From Gracilaria gracilis (Eukaryota > Rhodophyta > Florideophyceae > Gracilariales > Gracilariaceae): 64,000 nt of DNA. The stretch is taken from positions 496,001-560,000 of the forward strand of contig JARGSG010000017.1 in assembly GCA_030374805.1 (NCBI GenBank). Reading direction: 5' to 3'. Shown piece by piece: positions 34,941-46,100 of this stretch; within the stretch, counting starts at the first letter, position 1; each line of letters opens with the position of its first letter. Under the pieces are notes generated by a model. It was not told the DNA's origin and did not search any database. It saw only the letters and a list, made by a program, of their open reading frames with translations. The position numbers were made by a program, and so were the translations under genes.

Positions 34941-37592
34941 CTAAGCCACTTTGACCCCCTGCATACGACTGAGGACATCGGTAATACTTTCCGGTAACAC
35001 ATCTTTGCGAGTCATGATACCACATACCCTTCCACCTCGCATGTTTGCCACAAGGATATGACGAGCCCCAGTTCGCCGAAACAAGACATATGCCGTGGAC
35101 GGCATTGCTCGATCAGACATGAGCAGCGGGTCTGGATTAATATGTGGCTTGAGGTCGATGACAGTGTTCAACAACTGCAACTCCCGTATGCGATTAATCA
35201 CCACGCTTTCATGGTTCTTCTTCAGTAATGAAGAATTCGGCCACGCGGAGTCAAGATCTTCCCTTGAGAGCTGGTCCCGATCTACTTCACGCTCATGCTT
35301 GTCACACTCATGCTTCAGAAGGGCAACCAGTGTTCCTCTATCAATGCTACCCACGAGCTCAAACTCAGGCACCTCACTTTCGTTTGAAGGACTCTTTCGA
35401 GGAAACCCTTGGAATGACGCCGACGATGTATCCCGAGAAGCATCATCGTCCTTCAAGCGTTTGGTGGGTGCTTCGTTCACAAAGCTTTCCGGTGCGCCAT
35501 GTCTGCTCTCAAACCTCCTGTAGTTGAGCACCTCCTTCTTGTCTGTGAGGGTAACGAGTCGAGTTGTGCCTTCGTCGAAAATTGTTGCCTGTAGGCCGAT
35601 ATGATCTGGAGTAATAATGGTTGATGGCGGAACCAGCTTGCCAATCTCATCAGCTTCAAGTTGATCTAACTGAGAAGCCATCAATGAATCAGTGGACTCA
35701 TTTGCCATGCGTGACATTCTTGCACTGGCGCGTCCCACGTCAGGAACATCAAGCGGCGAAGTGCTAGTTCTTGCAGTAAGCTTCAAGAAAACAGGGAACG
35801 AATGATGCTCATTTGTTGCAAGCATCCGAACCAGGCCAGAAATCCTAGAGAGACGGCGAATCCCAATAACCTTGCTCTGCATTACATCGGATACACGAAG
35901 CCGAACATATGACTCAAGCCGGGGTATTTCGTTCGACAAGAAAGGAATTCCCTTCAAATCGATGTGAAGATCATATATTCCTTGCCTATAGAGAAAATCT
36001 CCGGTTAGCTTCGCAATAACAGCAACGAAAACAGCTGCAAAGGCACCAGTGTAGCCACCGACAGCTTCCAGAGCGATAACTGACACAGATATGGTTCTAG
36101 TGAATCCAGCAAGCGCGGATACCGCTCCAACAAACGCGAAGCCTCCCAACGAAACGTCGGTACGAGAGGGAAAAATTGCCTGCACTGCGATGCCAATGAG
36201 ACGGCCGTATACGCTCCCCAACAAAAACCCAGGAAAAAAGACACCGGCCGGAACCGCAACACCGTACGTCCATATGATGAAGACCAGGTAGAACACGGTA
36301 GCAACTGCCACTGCGGCAGCGGAGAAACTTCCCGCATCGTTGGCGAAGAGAAGAGAACGCACTACCGCATCTGAGGGATTGTATATCGCGGTGGCCCAAG
36401 GTGAAAACTCGCCTTCCTCACAACAAAACCGGGAGAAGTCCTTTGCATTATTGAGAACTTCCTGAAGTCCGGGATTGATAGGCTGGCAGTCATTCGCAAT
36501 ATATGGAATAACAATCCGAAAGAAGGCTGTCGTTATAGCAATGAGCGCGCTTTCGAACAGACGTCGTCTAGGCTGCTTCACGTATTCGTAACGGAATAAC
36601 GTGATGTACTTGTTGATGAGAGGAAGAATCGCTCCCACCAAACCACCAACGAGCCCGATGAGGAGATACACAGGTGCATCCTTAAGGAAGAAGGTCGAAC
36701 CTTGCAAGGGAGCAAGCTTACCAATGTCGTTCAGAAGGAAATCGTCAAAACCATTCGCCGGGATGCCGTTCGCAAGAAAGTTGAGAATGCGCACAACGGT
36801 ACTACCAACGAGGCAGCCACCCAAAGTGATGATACCAAGGTCCCAGTTCCAGTGCGTGGCGGCATCTTCGTACACCCACATCCAAGCTCCCATAGGGGAG
36901 CCAAAGGCGACTGCGACTCCAATAGCAGCACCAACAGCTGTGAAATCACGCTTCCATGCTTCTGTTCTGAACACTCGGAAGAGAGAACTCCTCCAACGCC
37001 ACGAAAAACGTGAACTGGCAGCCTGACTCATGCCTGCAGCCAAAATGGCAGCCGCATGGATCATAGGCCCCTGTTTACCACACACAAGCCCTCCAGCGAG
37101 ACTAAATGCTATACCGATTGCCTTGACGAAGAAGGAGTTTATAGCGAGAAAGCCCGGCACTCTGACACCATTGAGATAGCTCTTCAACTCCGGAATTCCA
37201 GAGCCAGCTCCGAGAGGTGCCACATAAACCACCATGAGTGAGGCAATAAGAACGAACACGGTGGAGAGGGTGATAAACAGCAGAACTGCTACCCAGAAGT
37301 TGGTGACGCGAAACAAACGGTCTGTGGCTGTGTACAGACCAATTGTGAGCCCCCTGGTGAGCTGATCGACAACGAAGCCAACCAGAGCGAATACAAAGCC
37401 AACGGCCATTCCCAGCAGGCCTGCGAGGCGGAGGTGGCGAATGCGCTGCTTGGACGAGGTCGGAAAGTACGAGGCGATGTTGGCCGGGGACGGCGACAAG
37501 CGGAAGTCTATGGTATCAAACTTGTGCGTGCGCGGCGCAAAGAATGCAGCATAAGACAGAGTATAGTTGTCAAGGTCCTGTGATTGCGACAT
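34941..37592 (-). CDS. CLC family anion channel/transporter with tandem CBS domains
   Basis: This is an 883-residue single-exon gene that moves anions across a membrane, probably chloride. The CLC signature blocks are present. GSGIP is at residues 130-134, where Ser rather than Pro favours chloride over nitrate. GKQGP is at 172-176, and GVFFPGFLLGS at 450-460. Two cytosolic CBS domains lie at about 566-720 and 826-883, separated by a polar, low-complexity loop. The external gating glutamate of the GKEGP motif is glutamine here (Gln174, codon CAG). The proton-glutamate region reads YED (242-243). This suggests altered gating or loss of proton coupling. The start ATG at 37592 gives a family-like N-terminus. 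The gene is divergent from CHO2. Membership is certain; subtype and location (plasma membrane, vacuole or plastid) are not. Confidence 0.95.
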   Translation of the reverse strand: MSQSQDLDNYTLSYAAFFAPRTHKFDTIDFRLSPSPANIASYFPTSSKQRIRHLRLAGLLGMAVGFVFALVGFVVDQLTRGLTIGLYTATDRLFRVTNFWVAVLLFITLSTVFVLIASLMVVYVAPLGAGSGIPELKSYLNGVRVPGFLAINSFFVKAIGIAFSLAGGLVCGKQGPMIHAAAILAAGMSQAASSRFSWRWRSSLFRVFRTEAWKRDFTAVGAAIGVAVAFGSPMGAWMWVYEDAATHWNWDLGIITLGGCLVGSTVVRILNFLANGIPANGFDDFLLNDIGKLAPLQGSTFFLKDAPVYLLIGLVGGLVGAILPLINKYITLFRYEYVKQPRRRLFESALIAITTAFFRIVIPYIANDCQPINPGLQEVLNNAKDFSRFCCEEGEFSPWATAIYNPSDAVVRSLLFANDAGSFSAAAVAVATVFYLVFIIWTYGVAVPAGVFFPGFLLGSVYGRLIGIAVQAIFPSRTDVSLGGFAFVGAVSALAGFTRTISVSVIALEAVGGYTGAFAAVFVAVIAKLTGDFLYRQGIYDLHIDLKGIPFLSNEIPRLESYVRLRVSDVMQSKVIGIRRLSRISGLVRMLATNEHHSFPVFLKLTARTSTSPLDVPDVGRASARMSRMANESTDSLMASQLDQLEADEIGKLVPPSTIITPDHIGLQATIFDEGTTRLVTLTDKKEVLNYRRFESRHGAPESFVNEAPTKRLKDDDASRDTSSASFQGFPRKSPSNESEVPEFELVGSIDRGTLVALLKHECDKHEREVDRDQLSREDLDSAWPNSSLLKKNHESVVINRIRELQLLNTVIDLKPHINPDPLLMSDRAMPSTAYVLFRRTGARHILVANMRGGRVCGIMTRKDVLPESITDVLSRMQGVKVA

Positions 37593-38828
37593 GAGTGATA
37601 TACTGAAGAAGGAAGGGGATGGGGGTGGGGGAAGGGACGGGTGGGAAAGGGGGACGGGGACTGGTGGGGTTTTAAGCGTGCCTAATCGAGGGGTTGGGGA
37701 GGTTCAATGCGCGGGAAGACGATCAGAACGCAGCAGGCAGCACGAAGAGATGCAGGAGTTGAACACGGCGTTGAACGAGTCACACACTGGTGACGTGGGA
37801 AGGCGGTCACGAAGGGTAGGTTCGAACTCGAGACAGCCGCAGATATTTTAACGCGAAGCGTTGGAATTGGTTACGGCAGAATGTTAAGCAGGCAGACGAG
37901 CAGAGCTGTGCGCGGCGCTCGAAGAAGCAGTGGACGACATTGGAATGACGGAACGACGGACACTTCGAGAAGAAGGACGGAAATAACGACGAGCCGAGCA
38001 CGCCCAATTCATGGCTAGGCGCACGTAGCGGCTGCTGTTGAAAGGCGGGCGCCACGAGCTGTGCAATGGGCGTGTGACGGCACGTGGAGACGCCGTTAGT
38101 GGAGCACACTTGCGCCTGTGCGGTTTGTCTAGGGCGCAGGCGAGGTGTGACTGCCGGAGATGAGCGGCGAGCGCGGCGGCTGTGGTGGGCCATCGCCGTT
38201 GGCGCGCTACTCCCTCGCGCCCAATGCGCTCGCGCCGCCCCACGTCTCTCCCGTCCACGCACCGCGCGAGTCGCTCACCGACTGCTGTTCAGCCGCGCCC
38301 TTCTGCTGCCGACCGCGCGTGCTGCGTGGCGTGTGTATGACGAAGACATTTGTTCAGCCGCGCTGCGTGCGCTATGCGTTGCGCGGCTGGCTGCTAAGGT
38401 TACTACCGTGGTAGCCCCATGACTGCCGGTAGCCGTCCGGCTAACTCACTGTGCGGTAATTTCGTTCAACATGCGGACTACTAATTTGCTGCAACGTGTC
38501 GCAGTTTTGCAAATGTGTACCCTTGTACACGGTTTTTCTAGATAACGGTGTTGATAGCTTTAGAGCTGGGCCGATCGATCAATCAATCGTCCGTCAATGC
38601 GCGTCTGGCTTGCGCTTCGTGTGTGCGTGTGTGGTGCTGTCACCGCCCACCTCACCGAGAATCTCCTTCAACACACGCAGCCAAACTCTTGCGTCAGCGC
38701 CGTCCATTTCAGCGCGCGCTAGGCATCGTCTGTTCACGTCCCAAGTCCACCCGCGCCCGTCCCACTGCCTTCACCGTCTTTCATCTTCGCCTGAGCCCCG
38801 CCTGCACAGCGCTTGCCATCCCCAAACG
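37593..38828. promoter_or_regulatory. Divergent intergenic region between CLC and CHO2
   Basis: This is 1.24 kb shared by two head-to-head genes. The first 100 bases next to CLC are G-rich on the plus strand (runs of GGGG). Positions 38000-38420 are strongly GC-rich with many CGCG steps, like a CpG-island promoter. Frames open through it reflect composition only. No TATA element was convincing. Confidence 0.5.
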
Positions 38829-40775
38829 ATGAGTCCGTCTACCAGAAAAGGCCGTACCACTACCGGCTTCGTGTTCGAGCTGCCTGCCACCACCGATATG
38901 TTTCAAACCTTGGCTTCGCCTACCAGGTGGGGCCCGGCAGAGTATCTCACCATACTCCTCGTCCTATCGCAAGTGTGCACCGTTCCCGTCATGTGGCTGC
39001 TACCGCGTTTGTATTTCATCCTCGTGTTCGCGTTTTGGAGACTTGCGTATAACGTTGGCATTGGTGCCTTACTTCACGTTCAATCAAAACGCGCCGTTAT
39101 AACCGCATGGCTTCACGCACTCTCTCCCTCTGCCCGTGCGCTCGTACATTGGGCGAGCACCAAGTCTATGCGCAACGATTATTCATGGGAGAAGCTTCCG
39201 TCCTGTTACAATGCATGGATTGCCTTTCGCGCTCTCTCGATGATCATTCTCACCAACGATGGTCTGTCGTACTCCTTGCTTGCCTTCAACTGTTTCAATC
39301 CGCTCCACACCTCTCCGCTCTGGAAGCTGCTCATCTGTATTCCCACTGGCGTTGCTCTCATCGTTCTTTCGTTTTGGTCAAAGGGCGCTGCCCATCATGT
39401 TCTGGGTGACTTCGCCTGGTATTGGGGCGATTTCTTCTTCACAGTTGATGCTGATCTTAAGTTTGATGGTGTCTTTGAACTGTTTCCACACCCTATGTAT
39501 ACTGTCGGCTATGCCGCTTACTACGGAGCTGCACTTATATGCCGTTCTCACACGCTTCTTGCTATATCTTTGCTGGCTCACATGTCGCAACTTTTGTTCC
39601 TAGCCCTTGTCGAAGAGCCTCATATACAGAAGATATATGGTCCGAGCTCGCCCACTCCTGCGGCGGAACAGTCAACTGCTGATCATCAACCAGTTACACC
39701 AGATCGCTCCTCTTCATCGACTTTGACTGCGTCGTACGATGAATTTTTGCACGCTGCCCCTCGTTTACCGGTGATCGCCTCACTTGTAGTTGCCTTCAGC
39801 GCTGTGGCGGCGTTGGCAATCTCTTCACGCCCGTCCACGGCCAAGGCCGTGCTTTTGTTACTCTCTTGGTGCCTGGCTCATTGGACCCTTCTATTTTATG
39901 CCTTGCACCCCACCGGCGATGCTGATCAAAACTACTGGATGCGACTGTTCATGTCGAGGGGGTATTTAAACTTCCATGCATTCTCTGCGTGGCAACACAC
40001 TTACCTAGCCTCCTTTGTGGCCAAGCACGCCTTGTTTTTGATTGCTGCGTCTTCGTTTGATCCTTCCAAGGCTCCAAATAGTGGTTCTGTGTCAGAGACA
40101 ATATCTGGAGTTCTTGCCGGATTCTCTCTTACGGCTATCGCCGTAGTTAGTTTGGCGTCAACCTGGAACGACATTGGTTACTTTGGGTTCTTTTATGGCG
40201 ATTTCTTTGTTGCGCCAAAAGAGCAGAAGCTGCGAACGTCTGGAATGTTTCGCTATGTCACTCACCCGGAGGCCACTTTGGGGTATTTGGCATACTATGG
40301 AATTGCTTTCATCAAACAGTCACGCGCATTATTTTTGCTCGCACTTGTTTGCCAGTCTCTTCACTTGATGTTTGTGGTGACGAATGAATCCAAGCATATC
40401 GAACGCACGTACAGCACACGAAAGGATTTCACTGCTCTGGAGAAGGCAATGGTGACTCTGCCCATTATATCAACGGTGTATGGTTTGATGCACGACTTGC
40501 TCAGCCAGTTCTCACATTATGTAGATACTGTTGGAAAGACACAGGCGAAACAAACTGTTCGAAAGCTCAGTGTTCGTAAGGAGAGACTGAAGGCTGACTT
40601 GAACAAATCGATTGCCAACGCGCGGGACAAACATATGAAACCGAGAACTGAAGAACTCCGTTCACGTGCAAAGTCTGTCGTAGGTGATCTTGATTGCGCC
40701 AGTATTGTTTCCATGCTGGGAAACAGAGGAATACGTGTTGAGCCTGTATCTCAATCTCCAGTGGGTGGAGAGTGA
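38829..40775 (+). CDS. CHO2: Phosphatidylethanolamine N-methyltransferase, CHO2 type
   Basis: This is a 648-residue multi-pass ER protein that transfers methyl groups from S-adenosylmethionine to phosphatidylethanolamine on the way to phosphatidylcholine. Fungal Cho2 proteins carry two PEMT repeats, and so does this one. The first has WYWGDFFFTVD and FPHPMYTVGYAAYYG. The second has NDIGYFGFFYGDFF, VTHPEATLGYLAYYG and a following TNESKHIERTY, matching VExPHIEKxY of the first repeat. The N-terminal FELPATTDMFQTLASP matches the family's soluble lead-in, so I start at ATG 38829. The frame is open upstream to 38496, but that stretch is low-complexity 5' leader. A basic, possibly coiled-coil C-terminus ends the protein. 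It is a single exon, convergent with the transporter downstream. Confidence 0.9.
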   Translation: MSPSTRKGRTTTGFVFELPATTDMFQTLASPTRWGPAEYLTILLVLSQVCTVPVMWLLPRLYFILVFAFWRLAYNVGIGALLHVQSKRAVITAWLHALSPSARALVHWASTKSMRNDYSWEKLPSCYNAWIAFRALSMIILTNDGLSYSLLAFNCFNPLHTSPLWKLLICIPTGVALIVLSFWSKGAAHHVLGDFAWYWGDFFFTVDADLKFDGVFELFPHPMYTVGYAAYYGAALICRSHTLLAISLLAHMSQLLFLALVEEPHIQKIYGPSSPTPAAEQSTADHQPVTPDRSSSSTLTASYDEFLHAAPRLPVIASLVVAFSAVAALAISSRPSTAKAVLLLLSWCLAHWTLLFYALHPTGDADQNYWMRLFMSRGYLNFHAFSAWQHTYLASFVAKHALFLIAASSFDPSKAPNSGSVSETISGVLAGFSLTAIAVVSLASTWNDIGYFGFFYGDFFVAPKEQKLRTSGMFRYVTHPEATLGYLAYYGIAFIKQSRALFLLALVCQSLHLMFVVTNESKHIERTYSTRKDFTALEKAMVTLPIISTVYGLMHDLLSQFSHYVDTVGKTQAKQTVRKLSVRKERLKADLNKSIANARDKHMKPRTEELRSRAKSVVGDLDCASIVSMLGNRGIRVEPVSQSPVGGE

Positions 40776-41492
40776 ACTTGACTCTTGGAAGGTGTCTATG
40801 TTCTTACCATTCACTGTGACTGCTACTTCGTGACCTCTTTTGTTCAGCTGTTTACTAAAAGGCACAGATGGGTATTTGTCTTCATTGAGGGAATCCAACG
40901 TAACTCTGATGAAACTGTGGTTCAGTTTAAGTGGCGAGTTGGTCTTAGCACCAACGGTAGCAGCTATGCAGGCCCTGAAACATAAATCTAAAATAACATA
41001 CACATATGGGATCTAAGCCATGTTGGTAAGAACAAGGAAACAGTCTTCAGAAAGACCTTGGGTTAAGCATATGTGTGCTTTCGACAAATTCTTTGCTGCG
41101 TGTGTCAAAAATGCGCAAGGAATTGGGACAAAAGTATGGAAGCTCACTTCATAAGATTTACAATTGGGCCGACCATGTGTTGATTCTCGCGAATGTTCAT
41201 TCCTTAGCATAATGACAACGTTGCTTAGGTTGCTAACAGTTTTTATCTTTTAGCTCAACGAAAACTTACATGAAAGAAACTAAACAGATTCCTCTTGCAG
41301 TTTCAAAACCTGCTAAACAAAGCACCGAGGATGCCCCATTCTGACTAATAGATACATTCGTTGTAAACGTATCCAACTTCCCTTCAAGCAGTTTGATAGG
41401 ACAATGTGAACGTCGATGATAAGGAGCTGCTTCCCAGCAGCCGACAAAAGCAAACTTACTGTAGGCTTGGGCAAGCAACTCAGTGTATTTCG
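40776..41492. other. Convergent 3' intergenic region
   Basis: This is 0.7 kb between the stop codons of CHO2 and the nucleotide-sugar transporter. There are no ORFs of note and no repeats recognised. It presumably holds both 3' UTRs. Confidence 0.5.
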
Positions 41493-42518
41493 CTACTTGG
41501 TGTCCTTAGCCTCGTCTCCTTCTGCAATTAACGGCCTGATGTCCTCAGAAACCTTAGATGTTTGAGCTTCTTGAGCTGCCAGCTTCTTCTTCATTTCTGC
41601 TCTTCGAACTAACGTATAGAACAGAGAGCCGGCCAAAATTACTGCGACGCTTGCAGCGCCCCAAATGTTAATTGGATTCCGATATACAATGAGTCCCAAA
41701 ACTGTCTGCGCTGCAGCCTTGGCGGTTGCAGAAACATTGTGCGTTAGTGGTGACGTGTACTTGATCTGTGCGGCAACTGCGAAAGATATGCAAATACCAA
41801 AGACACCTCCGGCGATCATCATCAGCCAAAACTTGAGTTTGAGGATGTTTTCTGACACCAAGATCAGTTGCGGCTCGCCGGAAGAGAGTATGAGCGGAAT
41901 GAAGATGATGGCTGCGTTCATGTTATTGTACAAGGTGAGTTTCCATGGATTATTATCAACGACCGGAAACTTTTTCTTGACGTAGATGGCGTTCATGGCA
42001 ACGAAGAAACTAGCGGCAACACCGAAGAGGACGCCTTGAAAGGACCATCGCATTTCGTTCTGATTGCCAACAAGAAAACCTGATACAACTAATGCACAGC
42101 AAAGCATTGCCGGGAGAGACGTACGTTGGCCAAGAATGATGAAGTCGAAGACAACGTTGAAAACAATAGTAAGAGAACGAGCAACCTGATAGAAGGATAT
42201 CTCAACGTATTTGAGACAAAGATTGTTGCACACCATCATCATGGTAAACACGCATGACAGCGGAAGCATCTGCTTCAGAATATCCCTCTTCAGTTCAAAC
42301 TTTGGTACCCTGGCCACTCCCAATTCGCCCATAACGTAGCATCCCAGTACAGTTACGACGCACTGAAACCATGTGATAAATAATGGAGCGTCAAGCTTGC
42401 CTTCGGGATCCGACAAAAGAGCTTTGTTGACAAAAACCATGGTGATGCTGATAAACCAGTAAAAGGCTACTGCAAAGAAGACGGCATGCATCGCAGCCGA
42501 TGCGGCGTTTTTCGCCAT
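41493..42518 (-). CDS. GDP-fucose-type nucleotide sugar transporter (SLC35C1 family)
   Basis: This 341-residue, ten-helix transporter of the drug/metabolite superfamily exchanges a nucleotide sugar for GMP across the Golgi membrane. Sequence blocks typical of SLC35C1 GDP-fucose transporters are conserved. They are FITWFQCVVTV in helix 2, CLKYVEISFYQVARSLT in helix 4, FGVAASFFVAMNAIYVKK, LTLYNNMNA, and SPLTHNVSATAKAAAQTVL in helix 9. The C-terminus carries a Lys-rich cytosolic tail (RRAEMKKKL) and ends EAKDTK, compatible with ER/Golgi retrieval. It is a single exon and the ATG at 42518 is clear. GDP-mannose or another GDP-sugar cannot be excluded as substrate. Confidence 0.9.
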   Translation of the reverse strand: MAKNAASAAMHAVFFAVAFYWFISITMVFVNKALLSDPEGKLDAPLFITWFQCVVTVLGCYVMGELGVARVPKFELKRDILKQMLPLSCVFTMMMVCNNLCLKYVEISFYQVARSLTIVFNVVFDFIILGQRTSLPAMLCCALVVSGFLVGNQNEMRWSFQGVLFGVAASFFVAMNAIYVKKKFPVVDNNPWKLTLYNNMNAAIIFIPLILSSGEPQLILVSENILKLKFWLMMIAGGVFGICISFAVAAQIKYTSPLTHNVSATAKAAAQTVLGLIVYRNPINIWGAASVAVILAGSLFYTLVRRAEMKKKLAAQEAQTSKVSEDIRPLIAEGDEAKDTK

Positions 42519-43945
42519 CGCTTGTTTTTGGTTAGAAGATTAGAAGAACTAAACTTTGGGCGAACTGTGGCCAAACGCAGGTCCTAGAAGGTGGTATGCT
42601 CCCGTCGTCGGAGCCACACGTATGTTGTCGGTCTTCGTTCGCTCCGGAAGACGATGATCCAGTAGTGAGAGAAGAGCAGTTGGATGGTCGCAGCGGGTGA
42701 TAGTACACTCTTGGGGTCCCGGTTTTGCTTGTGGGAAGTAGGTGGGGAGTTGAAGAAGCAAAAACGATAGTCCTCCAAGCGAGTGACGTTACGTCACAAT
42801 TGACCATGGTGGCACCATGGTGCTCAGTTCATTGCTTTACAGTGACCGTCCGGCCCGAAAAAAAGTGAGGTGATGTGACACATGTGACGCAAATGACTGA
42901 TCAGGCTGGCTCTCGTACTGTGTAAGGTTTAGCTTCAAGTTCGTGGCATCTAAAGATAATTGTTTTGCTCCGGCTTGACGCTTGACCGCCTAGCCTACCC
43001 TCGGTATCTCTAGTGTCCTTCGACCTAAGAATCGTACAAGGGAAAAGGTTAGCGTCTGATCCTCAGCTTGCCTAGCATGTCCATCTGGTTTGCTACACAG
43101 ACCACGAATCCCTCATTGGAGTTCGCAAGTTTCAAGGGTACAGAGCAGTTCATAAGAATGGAAACGTTCAATTCCATGTGGCCTCACAGATGAGAGAGAT
43201 GCTCTTTAGATGTCATCGTCGTAAATACTTCTTTGCTGCCCGCAGTTCCCAGGATGTAGCATGGTAGAGTGTGTTTATTTTACAAAAGCTCTTGCATATT
43301 CGAATCCAGCCAGTGCCTCGTTTACCGCACGGTACGGTTTCCACCGTATTTGAAGTATATCTCTTGTCAAACCTCTAAGAGACTGTTTTCGATGGCCCAA
43401 AAACGTTTCATTCTTGTGCAATCAAGTCTATTCCATGGAAGCTAATCTACAGGATCAACGTGCTTACTATCGTCTACCGTGAGACCTTCTTGTCTCTTCT
43501 CAATTGCTGTTGAGCATTCTTCTCGGACTCTCCTGTTTCTAGGACCAATTCAATAGAAACTGCGAGTCTATGTTCACGCACGATATTTGAACTAAGACTC
43601 TCATTTTGTCTGGGACATCTGCGCACCCTCTTTTCATTCATATCTGGTTCTTACGTTTCATCATTCAGTCGACAGCCCTTACGAGACTAGAACAAAGCCA
43701 TTTTCAGTATCACTCTGTTTTCCACGGATGTCATGAATATTTGCCAGCTGGTACTTGAAGAATTGAAAGGAACAAACTTCCAACCCGCCCCCAATTCCCA
43801 GGATCAGGAAGTCTGGAGCATGACTTTGATTATCATAGCTGGCGTCTTTATGAATTCCTGCACCACATTCCCATCTCAGAACTTTCCTATCCAGATAAGA
43901 CGCTACCTGACAGAATGACGGATAGTCTCTCCCAAGGGACGAACA
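42519..43945. other. No gene recognised; 5' flank of transporter
   Basis: Only short frames are present. ACCATGGTGGCACCATGGTGC at about 42804-42824 is a perfect 8-bp-armed palindrome 290 bp upstream of the transporter start. The rest is featureless. Confidence 0.35.
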
Positions 43946-44040
43946 ACCTGTAAGATCTCACTGATAACTCCCTTGCGCACATTTTTTTCTTGTCTGGTTG
44001 ATCAACTCACGCGAAGCGAATCAACAGCATCCATGTTCTC
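43946..44040 (+). repeat. Orphan copy of the 5S upstream spacer
   Basis: It matches 50361-50465 over about 95 bp (TAAGATCTCACTGATAACTCCC, then CTCACGCGAAGCGAA and CAGCATCCAT), the spacer that precedes the second 5S rRNA gene. No 5S gene follows here. Confidence 0.7.
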
Positions 44041-44358
44041 ATCTATAGCTACCGCGACATTCCCCCTTCGCGGACCATCTTTGTTGTTGTGTAATTCGGC
44101 TTCCGATTCCGAAGCTGAGGGGAAGCAAACCCGCTGTAGTGTAACTCTGTACTTTATGAGAATGAGAACGAGTATATGCTCTACTTGAGGAAGTACTTTG
44201 ATCCGTTGACCATAGCGCGCTTGCAAGCTTTTATGACCCACTCTCTGAAGAATGCAAAGGGCTAATGAACACGATATGGAGACCGCGTGCTTCATTTCCT
44301 CTCATCTCATGAAAACGTTTATCCTTTTGCGAAGACCATTCCAAAGGTATCGAAAAAC

Positions 44359-45384
44359 GATGTAGAGCTTACATATTGCCCATCGCTGGGCGAAGGTTCA
44401 GATCATTTTCACTGGCTACTAACTACTTATCATATGTTAGTTGGAATACAAGTTTCCTCGTGGTCTCTCCACCACCGCGATGGGCAAGGATGGAAAGAGA
44501 TTTCGGATAGAAGATATATTCATTTCTACAGACATAGTTTGAACGACAGGATCCAACTTCTTAAGTTGAGTACGGCTAAAGAAACACGTGAAGTATTGGG
44601 GCAAGAAGAAAATGGTTGTTGTTATTGTTGTTGTTGTTGTCTATTGTGAGCAGAGGAGTGGGCTAAAGGAACTAGCAAACTCCTGAACTAAATCTAAGAA
44701 TATCGTCAACGACTACCGCCAACTCTCAAGCAACCTAACGAATACCCTCGGACTACCACGCGTCTCAGAGCAATGGCCCAGGCCTACCGCAGGGAGATGT
44801 CTATCTTCGCGCCTTTTCCAAGACCTAGACCATCTGTGCAGCCTCCGGTTCACATCAAAAGAAGGATCCCAGAGTTCGGCAATGCGGGTAGTACCGAACG
44901 CAGAACCCCCTACCATTCAAGGAAGAACCGTCTCAGGGTCTGCCACAGGGAGACACTCGAAGGGTCTGTGTGACCTCTAGACGGCATCAGAACGACGCCC
45001 ACCAGAGTACGACAATGCAAGCATACCAGTTACGGTACCTTACCTCGCTGGGCGCGGTTCGGGGCCTACCACAGGGAGACAACCATCCCTTCTTCTGAGA
45101 AGTTCATCGGCTGAATTTCTGGTCCCGTTGGTCGTTGCTCAAGGCTGCGGTGTCGGACAGATAGAGGAAAGCGAATAGAATGGATCTGCAAAGTAAAATG
45201 GAAGACAGACGATAAGGTGGTTAGGAACCGAGGTGGTTAACGAATCGATGACGGTGACGTGTTGAAGAACGCGAGGTTTGGGAAGACTTACCGGTAACAA
45301 GTGAATGAGCGAGGAAGTAGATAATAATGATACGGGGAATGGAAGGTCGCACTCACAATAAACAACAACAACAACAACAACAGG
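44359..45384 (+). repeat. 1-kb direct repeat, copy 1
   Basis: It is about 99% identical to 51281-52304 (about a dozen differences). A core of about 770 bp is bounded by an inverted pair: TTGTTATTGTTG...TATTGTGAGC at 44620-44650 and its complement GCACTCACAATAAACAACAACAAC at 45349-45380. The left edge is abrupt. To the right, similarity to the other copy continues to about 45625 but drops to about 75%. Confidence 0.85.
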
Positions 45385-46100
45385 CAAGAACGTGCCGGAA
45401 CTTGCCGGAGTATAAATGGATGTGTGGGGAGATAGGTTTCAATGTTTCTGACTGTGAGTATGATTGATGGAGGGAGGCCATCGAAAGCTCGGGGTAGCGG
45501 TTCGGCGGCGGGTTTTGTACTACTCTCGGGGACGAGAACACTCTCCAATGCCTGCTGAAAATCAGGACTGCTCTGGACACGTCCCCATCAACGTGACTAC
45601 AATTAAGTGTTGTCACAATCGAAAGATGTGGTGTGAGGTGCTGGAGTGGGCTTCCGATTGCTGATACTTGGAGCTTGTCGGCCGTTGAGTGGTGCGAAAC
45701 GATGCTTGTTTCCAATTAAGTCACAAAAGGATCCTCCCGTGGTTGAAGATGGTGGTGACGGTTGTATTGTGACTGAAATGGAACGACCCCAAAGAGTGAG
45801 TTTCGTCTATGTCACACGGTATGACTCATACCTACTCGTCCATGTTCCAAGAATGAGTCATACCTCACAGAACTGCTATGAAGCGTAATAATGTTACCTG
45901 GAGGAACCTTCAATATCGGACCTTTTTGTGTTTCTCTTTTCGAGCCTTCCACTATACCCGACTAACAGCACACGTTCCAAATATAACAATAAACAAAGGC
46001 TAGTCTGTATCTGTTATTCTACTTGAAACATGTATCGACTGCTGTCGCCATGACGCGGGAAGCTTTTGAACGCGTCGTCTTTTAGACAGGTTTCAAAGCA

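Noticed and set aside
36601-37026. 141-codon plus-strand ORF over the CLC gene
   Set aside because: It is an antisense shadow of CLC with no motifs of its own.
37815-37830. Possible tRNA B-box (GGTTCGAACTC)
   Set aside because: No matching A-box, no acceptor stem and no T-run at the right distance. No tRNA gene was found in the window.
37807-38422. Long overlapping ORFs on both strands (up to 151 codons)
   Set aside because: They lie in a GC-rich divergent promoter region, have Arg/Ala-rich composition, no motifs and no start context.
38496-38828. 111-residue N-terminal extension of CHO2
   Set aside because: It is in frame and starts with ATG, but it is Ser/Arg/His-rich, lacks family similarity and lies in a GC-rich leader. 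The conserved lead-in begins just after ATG 38829.
41665-42083. Plus-strand ORFs over the transporter gene
   Set aside because: These are antisense shadows of a clearly conserved minus-strand gene.
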